Positions 12,973 through 25,330 of a stretch of 64,000 nt of DNA are shown piece after piece. This DNA comes from Vigna angularis. Taxonomy: Eukaryota > Streptophyta > Magnoliopsida > Fabales > Fabaceae. The position numbers and the translations under genes were made by a program. The notes beneath the pieces are model-generated. The model made no database searches, was not told the origin of the DNA, and saw only the letters and a list, made by a program, of their open reading frames with translations. The stretch lies in assembly GCF_016808095.1 (NCBI RefSeq), contig NC_068978.1:19646806-19710805 (forward strand). Direction: 5' to 3'. Positions within the stretch are counted from its first letter, which is position 1. Every line of letters starts with the position of its first letter.

Positions 12973-13109
12973 AACAAGATACATATATACTGATTATATC
13001 AACCATAATCAAACACACAATAAGATACATACCTTCTTATTATACCAACCATAATCAAACACATAACAAGATACATACCTTCTGATTATATTCACCCTAA
13101 TCAAATACC
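12973..13109. repeat. 46-bp tandem repeat, three copies
   Basis: The unit contains AACAAGATACATACCTTC, then TGATTATATCAACC and ATAATCAAACACA. Three imperfect copies lie head to tail within the large LTR. Confidence 0.8.
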
Positions 13110-13840
13110 ACATACATAGTAGTAATAACAATAGGATTCTTAATCTTCTAACATAAATCATTCAATCATATTGAATTACTCGATCCCGATCCTTGAACTT
13201 CGATCATCGATACTTGATCTCTAATCCTTGATGTCATCACTAACATCTCACACATAAACCCTTGGTCTATCCACTCATTAGCACCCATGCTAACTACTTA
13301 TTATAACCATTATAGTAATACCACTATCAACATAACATAACCTAGAGCATCTCAAGTACCATGATCATCGTCATAGATACACCACCATCATGACTATCCC
13401 AATCATGAACAACACCATGAGCATCACCGTACCTTAATACCATAGTGGAAAGAGTCCATCTCACTCTTATACCCTACCTCACTGATTGTAGCCGCTCCTA
13501 CAACCCACCTGTACGCTCCCCTATAGGACATTTGTAGCCTTCCCTACAAATCATCTCCTTGCAATGCACACAAAGCAAAAGGAAGTACATATTCGCAAAT
13601 AAAACCAGGATTTACGAGGTACAACAATTAGACTTATCCTCTACTCTCATGCTCATCAATCACATACTCAAGTACATCCCAACACTCACTCATGCTCCAC
13701 TCTCAACCACAAGTCAAACTAACCTTAAACATAACCGTTAACCTCAATCTCTGATTATCATCATGTTCCACATCTCCTCAGGCTTGGTTCACATCCATTC
13801 TTCATCGACTTCGCCATTTTTCACCAAAATGCACTATGAT

Positions 13841-14001
13841 AATCGATTATCATTTAAGATAATCGATTATTTCAGTGAAATTTACCCAAACACATCACGC
13901 AAAAAGGGATAATCGATTACCATTCCAGATAATTGATTATTCCCGAAATCGCACTCAAAACCAATGCGTAGATAATCGATTATAACTAATGATAATCAAT
14001 T
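13841..14001. repeat. Three pairs of AATCGATT-type palindromes, 20 bp apart within each pair
   Basis: Copies start at 13841/13861, 13911/13931 and 13974/13994. In every pair the start-to-start distance is exactly 20 bp. The second member of the last two pairs has one change (AATTGATT, AATCAATT). Each is flanked by GAT on the left in nearly all cases. The cluster is inside the 12621-15075 LTR. Confidence 0.95.
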
Positions 14002-15075
14002 ATTCTCCAAAACAAAGTTGCTTATGTGAGGCCGTTTTCTTCCAAACTAGACCTACGATTGATGATCCGAACAATCAAAATGAAGAATCATACGTCTGGA
14101 ACCCACTGTCCAAAATCAGTCTGATCCAACGATAAACGACTTCACAACGACTAAAACACTAGTGCAGAATTTATGTTATGCAGGAATGACTTCTTCTCTT
14201 CCTTGCTCTCTCACTTGGCTTTGCGCTCTCTTCAAATGACTCTAATGTGCCCTACTAATCTGACGCATCTCCACTAAAACAAAGTGAAACATAATGATCC
14301 ACATTATTTGACTTATTCCCCACATATGAAGGGAACCCATTAACCCAACACTTATAACATATATTTGCATGGAAACTCTCCAACATCATAACTTTGTTCT
14401 TTCTTAGCATCAAACCCTATGTTGGGATAACCCAACAAAACATACATAATACGTTCATAGGGAAACCCATCACAAATATTACATAAACCTTATGCCCACG
14501 CATACACAAACTCTTACCCAATAATAACCACACATAATCATAATCATACTTATGCACACATGCATCAAAACTAGAATTAACCAATCAAGATAATCAATAA
14601 TTCATGGCATATAACAAACAATCAAAGGTAAGCTTCTCCATACATTGGCCAATCATAAGGCTTTGTCTACAACCCTAAAACACTATCAATCTTCCTTTAC
14701 ACTAAGTTTCTCATTGTTTTCTCTCTTCTTCTCCCAAAACGCCAATATTCTATCTTCCTCTATTTTCTCTCTTTGATTTAGAGTTTCTAGGGTTTCTAAA
14801 CGCAAAATCACCCATTTCTCTATATCTGAATACTTATGAATCCACCATACTCTATTTCTAATATTTTCTCACTTATAATAATAATATTTATTCTAATTTA
14901 TTATAATGAGTTTATCAATAATATATATTATTATTATCTAGCCATAATTATCTAATTATATATAATAATATCTCAATATATCATTTAAAATATCTACAAT
15001 ATCTAATAATAATAATATCTCTTTTAAATATATAAACACATCAAAATTATATCTCCTATATTCCCGGATCTTACA

Positions 15076-16380
15076 TTCACCACTTCTCAAAAGAATTTTC
15101 ATCCCCGAAAATTGTAGTTATCCGAAAACATAGATAATGTTAAACTTCATAAACTCCCCTAAAATTAGATAAACTTTTAAGCACCTAATTTCCGTAATAC
15201 AATTACAACAATAATTTCCGAACAGATCAAAAGAACATCACAATAAATTGCTTAATGTATTTTACATAATACACAACAAAACCACAATCTATGCACAACA
15301 ATGAATAGTAAGAAAACTCTACGTATGTTCTCATCATGCAAACAATAAGCTACAAAGATTCACCATAAAACTAAATCAATTCTAGAACAATTTACATATA
15401 GATCTCCAAATCATAAATATGCCTACTTAACAACCACCTATAATTCATAAACAAAATTCACCGACATGGCATCATGTACAAGTTTTAACACCTAATTACA
15501 AATTGATCATGCTTACATTATTCATCCAAACAATATTTCAAACAAATATTTGTATCTCAAGGTACATTATCATGCTCCAACTTTATTAAAACAATCTTTA
15601 ACTTAAACAATGTACAATCAAAGTCTACACTCATAGACTTGAATTTGTTGCAATCATATTTAACAAGAAGAATACATCATTCTCAATTGCCATAACTCAT
15701 ACTAGCATGAATCACCTATAGTGCATAATGAATCTAGTACAAAAATCAATATCAACTGATGATACTCGAACACACTAACACAATCCTTCATCCAAAATAT
15801 TCTAATTTCACAAAGAGCACATTATTCAAATACCTCATAGTCATTTACTAATATGTAGCAAATAAACTAATCCAATTATAATTATTTACAACATAAAGTG
15901 CATCAGAAAAAACAATGATGTTAATTATTTACTGATATGTAGCAAATAAACTAATCCAATTATAATTATTTACAACATAATTATTTACTAATATGTAGCA
16001 AATAAACTAATCCAATTATAATTGTTAATGCCTTTTTCACTACTTGGGGACATCCCAAAAGACCATACAATAACCCAGAATCTTGCAACACACCAACAAT
16101 GTTGCATATCCATATGTACCTTTTTTTAAAATAACACACAACCAAACATAAGTCCTAGCATTTTGTAAAACATTCAGTATTGTTCTCACATCACAACAAA
16201 CACGATTTATAATACGGTAACTTCAAGCTAGTACCCAAACTAATGCACCCACACACCTTAATGATCAAAACCATACATCCTATACTACTAGCTTCACGTG
16301 AACCCATATGAACTGAATGAGCTTACTCTACAACAACAATGAACCCAAAAGAAAACATCCCTTGCAAACCCTATATTCAT
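15076..16380. other. Region adjoining the large LTR, no coding frame seen
   Basis: If the neighbouring LTR is the 3' LTR of a minus-strand element, this would be its internal end. I could not find gag or pol motifs in it on either strand. The stretch contains one short tandem triplication and is otherwise unremarkable. Confidence 0.35.
15842..16025. repeat. Triplicated segment of about 50-57 bp
   Basis: TTTACTAATATGTAGCAAAT followed by AAACTAATCCAATTATAATT occurs three times. The second and third copies are adjacent and the first is separated by about 28 bp. Confidence 0.9.
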
Positions 16381-16615
16381 ATTGTTGATAGGGGATGACT
16401 GGATGTAGGCATTGAGGCCGAACTAGGATAAAAAAAAACTTGTGTTTGTTCTTCTCTCCTTATCTCTTTTACTTTGAATTGCATGCGTGTTTTACTTAGA
16501 TTACAAGAAAGATTCAAGATCATTCAAAGTTTTCGAAAAGATTTAAAAAACATTCATTTTTAGAAATCACCAATTCACCCCCCCCCCCCCCCCACCCTGT
16601 TGAGAAATAAGACAA
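16381..16615 (+). mobile_element. Copia-type LTR fragment
   Basis: The text GGATGTAGGCATTGAGGCCG, followed by AACTAGGATAAAAA and a later ACCAATTCACCCCC run, matches the end portion of a common plant copia LTR type. The same motif appears in opposite orientation in the LTR at 7636-8634. A run of 16 C occupies 16578-16593. No primer-binding site follows, so it is a truncated fragment. Confidence 0.45.
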
Positions 16616-16714
16616 TTCATTTTTAACACAGGTTTTCTTCTTATGCAATCCTAGCTGCAGTTCTAAATTGTTACTACCCAAACCACCGATGAGTATAATC
16701 AAAGCAACACATGA

Positions 16715-17129
16715 ATTAGACGAGTCTATTAATACACATTAGACTAGTTTATTCATTGATTTATTAGATTAATCTTGTAATACACATTAGATGATTTTGT
16801 TCATCATTGATTAGATGAATATAATAAAAAACATTAAATAAGTCTAGCAATATACGTTAGATGAGTCTTACAATACACATTATAAAAAACATTATTAGAT
16901 GAGTTTAACAAAAAACATTAAATGATTCATTTCATACATTATTAGATGAGTCTAAGAATACACAATATACGAGTATGTTCGTATAGTGACCAGACGAGTT
17001 TTCCCTTGCATTGATTAGACGAGTATAACAATATCATGTTAGATGAGTCTGATCACATATTAGATGAGTCTATTAGTACATATTAAACGAATTTATTCAT
17101 TCTCTGATTAGACGAGTCTTACAATATAC
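16715..17129. repeat. Degenerate short-period tandem array, left part
   Basis: Units of roughly 28 bp carry TTAGATGAGTCT or TTAGACGAGTCT followed by AACAATACACA. The copies are degenerate and of variable length. The same array resumes at 27701, beyond the Ogre-like element, which shows that the element was inserted into it. Confidence 0.85.
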
Positions 17130-17760
17130 ATCAATGTCAATACCCAATTTCGTCCAGGTAAATAAGATTTCACAAAAATAAATAAATAAAAAAAACAAAA
17201 GAATAAAAAAATATATTATTTGTTATACTATTTGCACCCCCCAAATTAATTTTTTATTCCTTAACTTAATGGCCCAAAATAATCCCACACTTTTTTACTT
17301 CATCACCATCCCTTTTCTCTTATCATACCCCACTCTCCACATCACCATCCACCTCACCCTCCATATCACATTCCACATCATCTAACTTTTTCATTTATTT
17401 TTTCCACCTCATTTCCTTATTAATTTTTATATACCAACTTTTCTAATTATTCCACTTACATTTTCCTCTATCTACTTTTCCACCCCACTTTTATATTATT
17501 TTCTCTTACTAACTTTTATTTATTCCATCACTTTTCTAAATTATATTTTATTTACCACCTTCTCCACTAACATATTTTATTATTTTCTCCATCTACTTTC
17601 TTTACCTAATTTCTCCACCCACTTTTTATATTATTTCTTTCACTTATTTTCCACACCAACTTTTACTATTTACTTTTTTTTTTATTATATTTCATTTCAT
17701 CTAATTTTTCCACCCACTTATTACATTACTTTTCTTCATCAACTTTCTCCATCCATATCT

Positions 17761-17770
17761 CTATAAATAC
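17761..17770 (+). promoter_or_regulatory. TATA box of the 5' LTR
   Basis: CTATAAATAC sits at the U3/R transition, just before a CA-rich start region. The matching TATAAATA is at 26607-26614 in the 3' LTR. Confidence 0.7.
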
Positions 17771-18374
17771 CCACATTCTCTTCACTCCATTTTACACACA
17801 CACACACACACACAATTACACAATATCCATCTTTTCTCTCTCACACCAAACCTCTTCATTTCCATCCCAAAACTCTACTTCATTCTTCTCTCCCACACTA
17901 CATATATTTCCACACATTCCTTATCTCCCCTATTTTCATTCTTCTACAGACACACACACAATTACATAATATTCGTCTCTTCTCTCTCAAAACCTCTTCA
18001 TTCCATCCCAAAACTCTACTTCATTTTTCTCTCACATTTTACTATTTCCTAATCCCTTTATACATAGTAAATCCCATACCACATTTCTACTATAAATTCA
18101 TCTTCTTCACCATCAATCTATCTCTTCTCACAACTTATTACAAGCAAAGTCTTGCTTCATCATTCAAATCTTTAACAAGGTACACATTTTCTTTTCATTC
18201 TATTTATATGCATTTTGATCATTTTTTTTAGTTTATAAATTTATCCTGTTTTCTACCACAATTTTATCTTATGCTTTTTTCACATTTTTATGTCATAGAT
18301 ATTTCAACTCACCTCTCTTTCTTAATAAAAAGAAAATAAAAAATATAAAACTTTGAAAAACATGTAATGATATA

Positions 18375-18590
18375 AATATCGGTATGAGTACTCGTGCGAT
18401 CGTACGCATCAGCCTAATAGTCATTACCCAAAATATAAAATAAACAAAAAAAATCCGTATGAGTACTCGTGCGATCGTACGCATCAGCCTAGTGCTCATT
18501 ACGCAAAAAAATAAAAAATAAGAAAAAAAGTTGTGTGAGTGATCGTGCGATCGTACGCATCAGCCTAGTGCTCATTACGCAAAAATCTAA
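18375..18590 (+). repeat. Three-copy R/U5 module with GTGCGATCGTACGCATCAG
   Basis: Each module reads GTATGAGTACTCGTGCGATC, then GTACGCATCAGCCTAGTGCT, then CATTACGCAAAA, with a spacing of about 75 bp. Two diverged relatives follow (about 18620-18760) with ACATGTGTGATCGCTCGCAT. The 3' LTR has one copy and the second element has four. Confidence 0.92.
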
Positions 18591-18862
18591 ATATTATATC
18601 AAAATCCCAAAAAAAATATTTTAAAGGTTAAGTACATGTGTGATCGCTCGCATCGTCCTTGTGCTAAAAACCTTTTCTTCTTTCTCAAATAAAATTATAA
18701 AAATATGTCTTAAAGGGTTAAGCACATGTGTGATTGCTCGCATCGTCCTTGTGCTAAAAAACCTTTTCACCTTCTTTTTCTCAAAAAATACCAAAAAAAT
18801 ATAAAATCTTCAAAAAACTAAAAACATCAACACTTTCAACCAAACAAACAATTTCTTAGCCA

Positions 18863-19077
18863 GAACTACGTGATCCTTGATTCTCCATCAAAAGTGGAGA
18901 TACGTAGGAGCAAGGCTAGTCCTTGGCAGGTTCACTTCCCCAAAAATCCAAATTTATCCATAATCAATTTCTGAAAGAAATTTCTCAAACAATTCCTCAA
19001 ACAAAATTTTCAAGCAGTTTCTAAAAGAACTACGTAACTCTGATTTCTCATTTTAGTGAGAATACGTAGGAGCAAGG
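18863..19077 (+). repeat. Two ACGTAG hairpin modules in U5
   Basis: The modules at 18863-18915 and 19028-19077 share the order AACTACGT, then GATTCTC or GATTTCTC, a short loop, the inverse GAGA, then TACGTAGGAGCAAGG. CTACGT pairs with ACGTAG and the TTCTC with GAGAA, so each can fold as a stem. Similar modules occur at 27319-27369 and, twice, at 61464-61665. Confidence 0.75.
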
Positions 19078-19408
19078 TCAATCCTTGTCGGGCACAAAAA
19101 ACTAAAAAATATATTTTGTTTCTTTAGAGTTTTATTTTAGGGGATAGTTAAACATTTTTGAAACCCACATCATATTCGCGAATTTAGTTAAAGGTACTGG
19201 CTTAGGACAGGCGTTGTAGGGTGCTAATACCTTTCCTACACGTAACCGACTCCCGAACTTAGAATCTCATTTTCGTAGACCATGCCTTATCATTTTATGG
19301 TTTTTCTGTAGTTTTCCAGAATAAACTATGGTGGCGACTCCAAATCTCTTTTTCTAAGCCCGTTTCTTTTTTGGGTCGTCGTCCCGTCGCGATTCCGGTT
19401 GCGACAAA

Positions 19409-19426
19409 TGGCGACTCCGCTGAGGA
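19409..19426 (+). promoter_or_regulatory. Primer-binding site, tRNA-Arg type
   Basis: TGGCGACTCCGCTGAGGA starts 2 bp after the 5' LTR. Ogre-like elements use a primer-binding site of this form, assigned to tRNA-Arg. The one in the second element reads TGGCGACTCCACTGGGGA. Confidence 0.85.
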
Positions 19427-20272
19427 AGTGAAAGAGTCATGCCATTTAATTAGATGCGCGAATTCGACGTGGTTTTGCTTTATGTTTTTGTTCCCTTTTT
19501 CTTTCTCTATGTTTGATATTTGGAATAATTGCATGTGAGTTCTTTTACTTGTTCTTTATGTTTGAAATAATTGTTGGATATTGAATTCTAGAATAGATGA
19601 CATGGTTATATCTGCTTGGGAGAATTTTCTGTTTGTTTTGTAGGTGAGGGTTTGGGTATGCATTGTATTCTCCCTTCACACACACTTCATACATATCATG
19701 AGTGGGGCCCTATACTCGGGTCTGAGTGTAACTTAGAAATAGAGGGGTTGTGTAGCAGTGTCATTTGGGACATACTTCCTATTTGGCTATCGTGAGAACC
19801 TCAACTAGAGTTTGTTCTCTTCACTTGTGTCTTTGCATCTAGTTGATTACTCGACTGTTGTGGAGATGCCATGAAGGGGGCCATAGCTCTAGTGACCATC
19901 GACCTTTAGGTTCAGGGAACCATCCTGGTGAGATTGCATATACTTAACCTTGAATCTTAAGTCTCGAACCTTCTCTAGGGCACAAAGGGAGATGGGTGCA
20001 GTCTTATAACCCTCATTTTTGCTTAACACAAGTATCTCGTACATATCTCTATATCTTTTTTATACAACTTTTTCTTTTCTTTCTTTGTTGCTCATTATTT
20101 TTATGGTCTTGTCATATTTTTGGATTCTAGTAAAGAAATTATAAATTTGTGATGAAGTCCTTAAAGTAAAGATGGAAATTAATATGGGATTTTGAGTCAA
20201 GGGGCATTCGAGTTCAGACTTTTTGATGAAGAGATACCCATTAGACTAGAGGAAGGTAATACTGGTGGCTCG

Positions 20273-21690
20273 ATGGATCTGGTGAGAAAAAGATAACCTT
20301 GAAAGATGCATTCAACAAGGAGTATGGGAATTTGTTGAGCCTGTTAGAGGTCGAGATCCAAACATCAGCAATTACTACTTTAGCCCAGTATTATGACCCA
20401 CCACTCAGAAGTTTCACTTTTCGGGATTTCCAATTGGTGCTGACAGTGGAAGAATTCGAGCAAATCTTAAATATACCTCTCGAAGGAAAAATTCCATACA
20501 ACTGCCTTGGGCAGTATACCCCTATCTTGCAGCTAGCAAGGATAATGAAAGTTCACCCCATGCAGTTGGAAGGTGAGTTCACGATCAAGGGTAAAGTGAG
20601 GGGCCTTCCTCAGGGGTACCTAGAGCAGTACTTGCATCATTCGGCTGAAAAGTGGGAAACATTTATGGATGTATTGGCTCTTGTCCTCTATGGTGTCATG
20701 CTTTTTCCCAACGTCAAGAATTTCGTCAACTACGCCGCCATGAATGCATTTGTGGGTTACAAAGAGCGCTCCAATCACTGCTATCCTAGCTGAAGTTTAT
20801 TGGACCCTTCATCGTTGTTATGAGCTAAAGGGCAGGAAGATGTTGTGTTGCTTACCGGTGGTGCATGCATGGTTCATCTCTCGGATGAGTAAGAGAGCCT
20901 TGAATGCCACATGTCCTATGGAGGAGCTACTGCAATGTAAACCTGAAAGGAAAGGGGCAACTAAATGAGTGCAACTTTACGCAAGCTTAGAGGAGGAAAT
21001 TTTTAAATCGCGTGTTTTCTTGACAGCAAAGATGGTGTGTCACACACCGTTGCAGGAATTACCCTAATGTCCCCCTCATGAGTATCCAATGTTGTGTGTT
21101 TTTCAGCATAAAAAATAATTTGGGTATCTTGAGAAGATCGCCAACGCCTGCATCTCTTGCCACATCGCAGATCATATGAGGAATGAATCTTTGCTGAAAT
21201 GCTTCATTAAGTTAAGGATACTTGGGGGCAATGTTGTTCGCTTTAAGGGAGACCCAAGATCATGGACTTTTAATAAAAGATTCCCTTAGCCAATGAATCG
21301 CAGAGAGGGTTATGACAATCAAGTTGCCATTCAAGTTAACTTCTCCTAACCCAAACTGTGATAATGTTGAGCAGCGGATGAAAGCAACAGTTGAGAAACT
21401 GGAAAAAGAATGTTAGCATCAGGCTAAAAAGGAGACATCCATAAATAATGATTCAGATAAAAGAGTATGTCATTGAACAAGGACAAGTTACAAAGAATTG
21501 GTAGAGAAGTCTCTCACAACTAGCTTCCCTTGCCAATGAAGCCATTGAAGACGTCCCTAAGTTCTTAGCTGATACTGAGTCTGTAATGTCAATCATCAAC
21601 CCGCCTAGGGGGATTGAAACATTCCTCAATTGGTGCAAGAAACTGATCAGAGATATGAAGAATGTAATGGCTAAAGCCTGAGATGGTTGA
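20273..21690 (+). pseudogene. Broken Ogre ORF1-type gene (DUF7745-like)
   Basis: From an ATG at 20273 a disrupted frame encodes an Ogre-type ORF1 protein of unknown function. The best piece (about 20299-20793) reads 164 residues including YYDPPLRSFTFRDFQLVLTV, EEFEQILNIPLEGKIPY and ALVLYGVMLFPNVKNFV. These match the plant domain of unknown function DUF7745 found in ORF1 of Ogre/Tat elements and in related plant proteins. A frameshift near 20283-20292 separates the ATG from this frame. A second near 20750-20790 moves the frame to AEVYWTLHRCYELKGRK and PVVHAWFISRMSKRALN. Further stops follow, and the C-terminal ETFLNWCKKLIRDMKNVM remnant ends at 21690. Not functional as it stands. Names rest on recalled family sequence patterns. 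Confidence 0.8.
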
Positions 21691-22224
21691 CCGAGACTTC
21701 CTATGTCTCACGTTTTGGGAACTTCTGAATGATGAACCACCTTATTGACTATGTTTCGTGTTAATTTCCAAATTATACCGAAGCAATATTGTCACAGTTT
21801 TATAATTTCTGACTAGAGAATTTGAACTACGTTGTCTTTTCTTTTTCTTTTTTTTAATTTGTTTCGCAAAAAAAAAAACACAAAACAAAGCAAATGTTTT
21901 CATATGTGCATAACATAAGTTGTCATCAATCCATCAAAAGAAAGTATTTCTGATCGAAACCCTCTTCATTCATATGAATGGTTATCGAATCCTTCTTCAA
22001 AAACACAAAAAGAATAACTTTCAGATTTTCTCTTTCAAGCCATATTGTTTCATGTCGACCAAACTTTTTCTCTCATGTTAGGATCTTGACATCCTGATCA
22101 TGCATCAAGATTTTAATACTTTGTAAAGAAGCGTTTCAACACCTTGATTTCTTTTCAAAAATCAAATTTTTGTCAAAATTAGAAAACATTTCACAAAATT
22201 ACAAATTTCAAGAATTTCAAAAAT

Positions 22225-22400
22225 TTGAAAGCCCAGTTTTACCTGGCCCCCAAAGTCCAGTTTTCATACTGGCCCACAAAGCCCAGTTTCCACCCTGGCC
22301 CCCAAACCCAGTTTCAACACTGGTCCCCCTCAAAGCCCAGATTCCACACCGGCCCACAAAGGCAAGCTCGACTGGCCCTTAAGCCTAGTTTTTGTCTAGC
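22225..22400 (+). repeat. Minisatellite of about 29 bp, six to seven copies
   Basis: Units contain GGCCCACAAAGCCCAGTTTC or close variants. It is GC-richer than its surroundings and gives rise to short proline-rich frames that I do not regard as genes. Confidence 0.85.
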
Positions 22401-23689
22401 CCTTAAACCCAATTTTCTCTAGTAAAAAAAAGAACTTTCTTTTAGCTAGTATCATTATTTTACTTCACATTACATTTCTTCATAAAGATATAAATGTGAA
22501 AAATACAAAAAAAATTTCTTCTAGTTAGTTGCATCGTCTTTCCTTAATGTACATGTCTTCAATCATAAAAATACAAAAATAAAACATAGATTTCCCTCAG
22601 CAACGTACATCATTTTCACTTCATATTATATTTCTTCATTCATAAAATAAAAAAAAAAGAAAAATATGCATATCGTATCAAATGTTGAGTCAATTATTTT
22701 CGATGCAAATCATCCATTTATGACATTTCATAAAAAATGTAATGGATGTCATAATCTCCTATAGTCAAATGATTAAATCACGTATTCTTAAGAAATATTT
22801 GTGTGTGCATTGCTTGAAAACATCATCCTTCAAACTTCACTAAACCAAAGATTGACCCCAATCATGTTCTTGAGTCCAAATAATACACGCAAGTTTTACA
22901 CTGGGAGATATTTTCCATGTTAAGATTACCTCCATTGGCCTTCATTTGGAAGATCCTTGAATCCGTTGGGACAAAAAAAATAATAAAAAAAAACAAAAGA
23001 AAAAGAAAAATGACTCTTGTTGAGATCATTTAGTTTTGTCTCCTAATTAATTTTGTGAAAATAAAACAATCAAAATTTGAAATGATGTGTGACCATCTTT
23101 CTTCATCCAAAAACAAAAAAGTAAAAGATATATTCATTGATACCAAATTTGAGCCAATAAGAAATTTCTTTTGAAAAATTTACCTAAACAAGGGTTACCA
23201 TCACAATAGAAGTCAACTCAAATTGCAAACAATAAAAAACACACTTAGTGATCAAATGAAGAGAATTCATCAAAAGAAAAAATCACAAAGTGATGACAAA
23301 CAAAGAATGAAATTTGCGAAATAGCAAAATAGTCAAAATAGATTTGACGAATAGCTGATACACGGTGTAGATGATAACTCTTGTTTCAAATAATCCACAA
23401 ACATTTATTTGAGCTTTTATATCTTTTCTTTCAATACCCTTCAGCCCAAGCCACATTACAAGCTCAATAAAAGTCCACACAGATTGAATAATGGTTGCTT
23501 AAATTTTCATAAAGCTTAATTTTGAGACAAGACAAAATGACTAACAATGCAATTGTAAAAAATGATGAAAAAATAAATGTCCTCGGAAGAAGGGAACCCC
23601 TTATTGATTAAGATTATATAAAGGAAAATCAAGCCAATTGGGGCAATTCTTTTAAGCCAATGATTTCCATATCCATCACAAATTTTTGA

Positions 23690-24110
23690 ACAAATTCATA
23701 TCTCATTCAAACTCTTCCCCCAATTCCCAAACAAATTCATATCCCATTCAAACTCTTCCCCCGTTTCCCAAACTAGGGGGCAACTTTGTAGGTTTTACAT
23801 AACCTTTTCGCCCGTTCTCCAAAACTAGGGCAACTTTTTGAGTTTCATATGTTTTGGCCCATTCAAAATATTGGGCAACTTTGTTAATCTCAGAATTTTT
23901 TCATCTGTATATTCAAAGCTCATACCAAGACTGGGGCATCCCTTGTTGGGCCTCGCATGATCTTGGTTCGCCCTGAATTTCATAAATCTATTACCACTAA
24001 AATTGGGGCAAATTTTTGTAAATCTCACATGATATTCTCACTCCCTGATTCATAACTTATTCCCTCACATTCCTTTTCCCAAACACCAAACTGGATAACC
24101 TTTGGGTATA
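23690..24110 (+). repeat. Degenerate repeat of about 70 bp, five to six copies
   Basis: Recurring blocks read CCAAACTAGGGGGCAACTTT, followed by GTAGGTTTTACATAACCTTT or a diverged version. The copies are strongly diverged from one another. Confidence 0.6.
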
Positions 24111-24869
24111 TCATATTTCACATTGACATTCACATATTACATCTTCATTGATGATTGTATGAGGAATGATATGCCCAAAAAGTCATCTCAGTCTCCTCTA
24201 AACCCTTCGAAAAATCTTTCTTACCATTTTAACCAACCTCTGATATCAAGCATGTATACACTAGTATTTCATCAGAAAATGTCTAGCACACAAGCTTTAT
24301 TTTGAACATTTGACTTTAGAATTTGACATCCATTGTAAAAAAGAAAATGAAGGTCTAAATCTTCATAAATTTGATGATTTCAAAGAAAACAAATTGACTC
24401 AGTAAAAAAAACAAGTGTCATAGTTTCATAATCTTCCATTATGGACAAAAAAATCACAAGTCAACATCATAATATACATATTTTCATAAACTTTGAATTT
24501 GTTTTCATGAATGTTTATCAAATCTTCTTCCTTCAAAAAGAAAAAAAAATCAACATGCATCAAAGTTTTCTCCTCCAATTTCAAAATTTACAACAACCAT
24601 GTTTCTCTTGCATATCGAGGCTTCAAAATCCTAATCCTTGTACAAAAATGCAACACCTTGTTTATTGATTTCAACTTATGAAAAAATTTTAAAACCTTGT
24701 TTCTCATTTCATAAAAAAAATGGACACTCATTTTTATCTCAAGAAAAAAATCAAAAAAATTCAACATCTCAAAATTTCAAAACTAAAAAAACAAAGCTCA
24801 TAAAAAAAATAATAAACAAATTCAAAAGTTTCCAATTCAAAACAATCAAACAATTCATTTTCTTCCATT

Positions 24870-25330
24870 GGTATCTCGTCCCTTTGTAAGACAATGCTCG
24901 AATTTAAGTTTTCTTCTGGGATATTGGCCCTCTGCAAGGCAATGGTCAAATCCAGGTTGTTGTTCTGCGATATTGGCCCTCTGCAAGGCAATGGTCAAGT
25001 CCAGATTTTAGTTTGTCTAACGGCCCTCTGCTTGGCAATGGTCGAATTTAAGTTTTCTTCTGCGATATTGGCCCTCTGCAAGGCAATGGTCAAATCCAGG
25101 TTGTTGTTCTGCGATATTGGCCCTCTACAAGGCAATGGTCAAGTCCAGATTTTAGTTTGTCTAACGACCCTCTGCTTGGCAATGGTCGAATTTAAGTTTT
25201 CTTCTGCGATATTGGCCCTCTGCAAGGCAATGGTCAAGTCCAGGTTTTAGTTTTTCTAACGGCCCTCTGCTTGGCAATGGTCGAATCCAAGTTTTTGTTT
25301 GGTAAATCGCCTCCCTTTGGGCATTGGCCA
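24870..25330 (+). repeat. Minisatellite of 46-58 bp in a 142-bp higher-order unit
   Basis: GGCCCTCTGCAAGGCAATGG or GGCCCTCTGCTTGGCAATGG recurs eight to ten times. Three variants alternate (followed by TCAAATCCAGGTTGTTG, TCAAGTCCAGATTTTAG or TCGAATTTAAGTTTTCTTC), so a higher-order unit of about 142-146 bp is visible. An open frame of 118 residues runs through it (24894-25250), but it is purely repeat-derived. Confidence 0.92.

Larger units (their letters stand above)
12621..15075 (-). mobile_element. Large gypsy-type LTR, minus strand, about 2.45 kb
   Basis: On the minus strand the segment begins TGTAAGATCCGGGAA at 15075 and ends CGGATGTTACA at 12621, which gives matching inverted termini of TGTAA...TTACA type. 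Just upstream on the minus strand, at about 15076-15110, the sequence GGGGATGAAAATTC leads into GAGAAGTGGTGAA. That resembles the pol end and polypurine stretch before the 3' LTR of Tekay/Del-like gypsy elements. The 5-bp flanks do not match. It is either a solo LTR or the 3' LTR of an element whose body has decayed. It carries three pairs of AATCGATT-like palindromes and a 46-bp tandem repeat. Confidence 0.6.
17135..19406 (+). repeat. 5' LTR of Ogre-like element, 2,272 bp
   Basis: Starts TGTCAATACCCAATTTCGTC. U3 is strikingly pyrimidine-rich with repeated blocks such as CACTTTTATATTATTTTCTC. A TATA box lies at 17761. R/U5 carries three copies of a module with GTGCGATCGTACGCATCAG, two ACGTAG hairpin modules and a conserved block ending ACCGACTCCCGAAC. 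It ends at the CA before the primer-binding site. Compared with the 3' LTR it has about 540 bp of extra R/U5 sequence and lacks the expanded U3 repeats. Confidence 0.92.

Noticed and set aside
14156..14190. CACTAGTGCAGAA resembling a CACTA terminus
   Set aside because: It lies inside the large gypsy-type LTR with no matching inverted end or 3-bp duplication.
24894..25250. 118-residue open frame with internal repeats
   Set aside because: It is the translation of the 46-58 bp minisatellite in the Ogre-like 3' region, with no start context or independent evidence.
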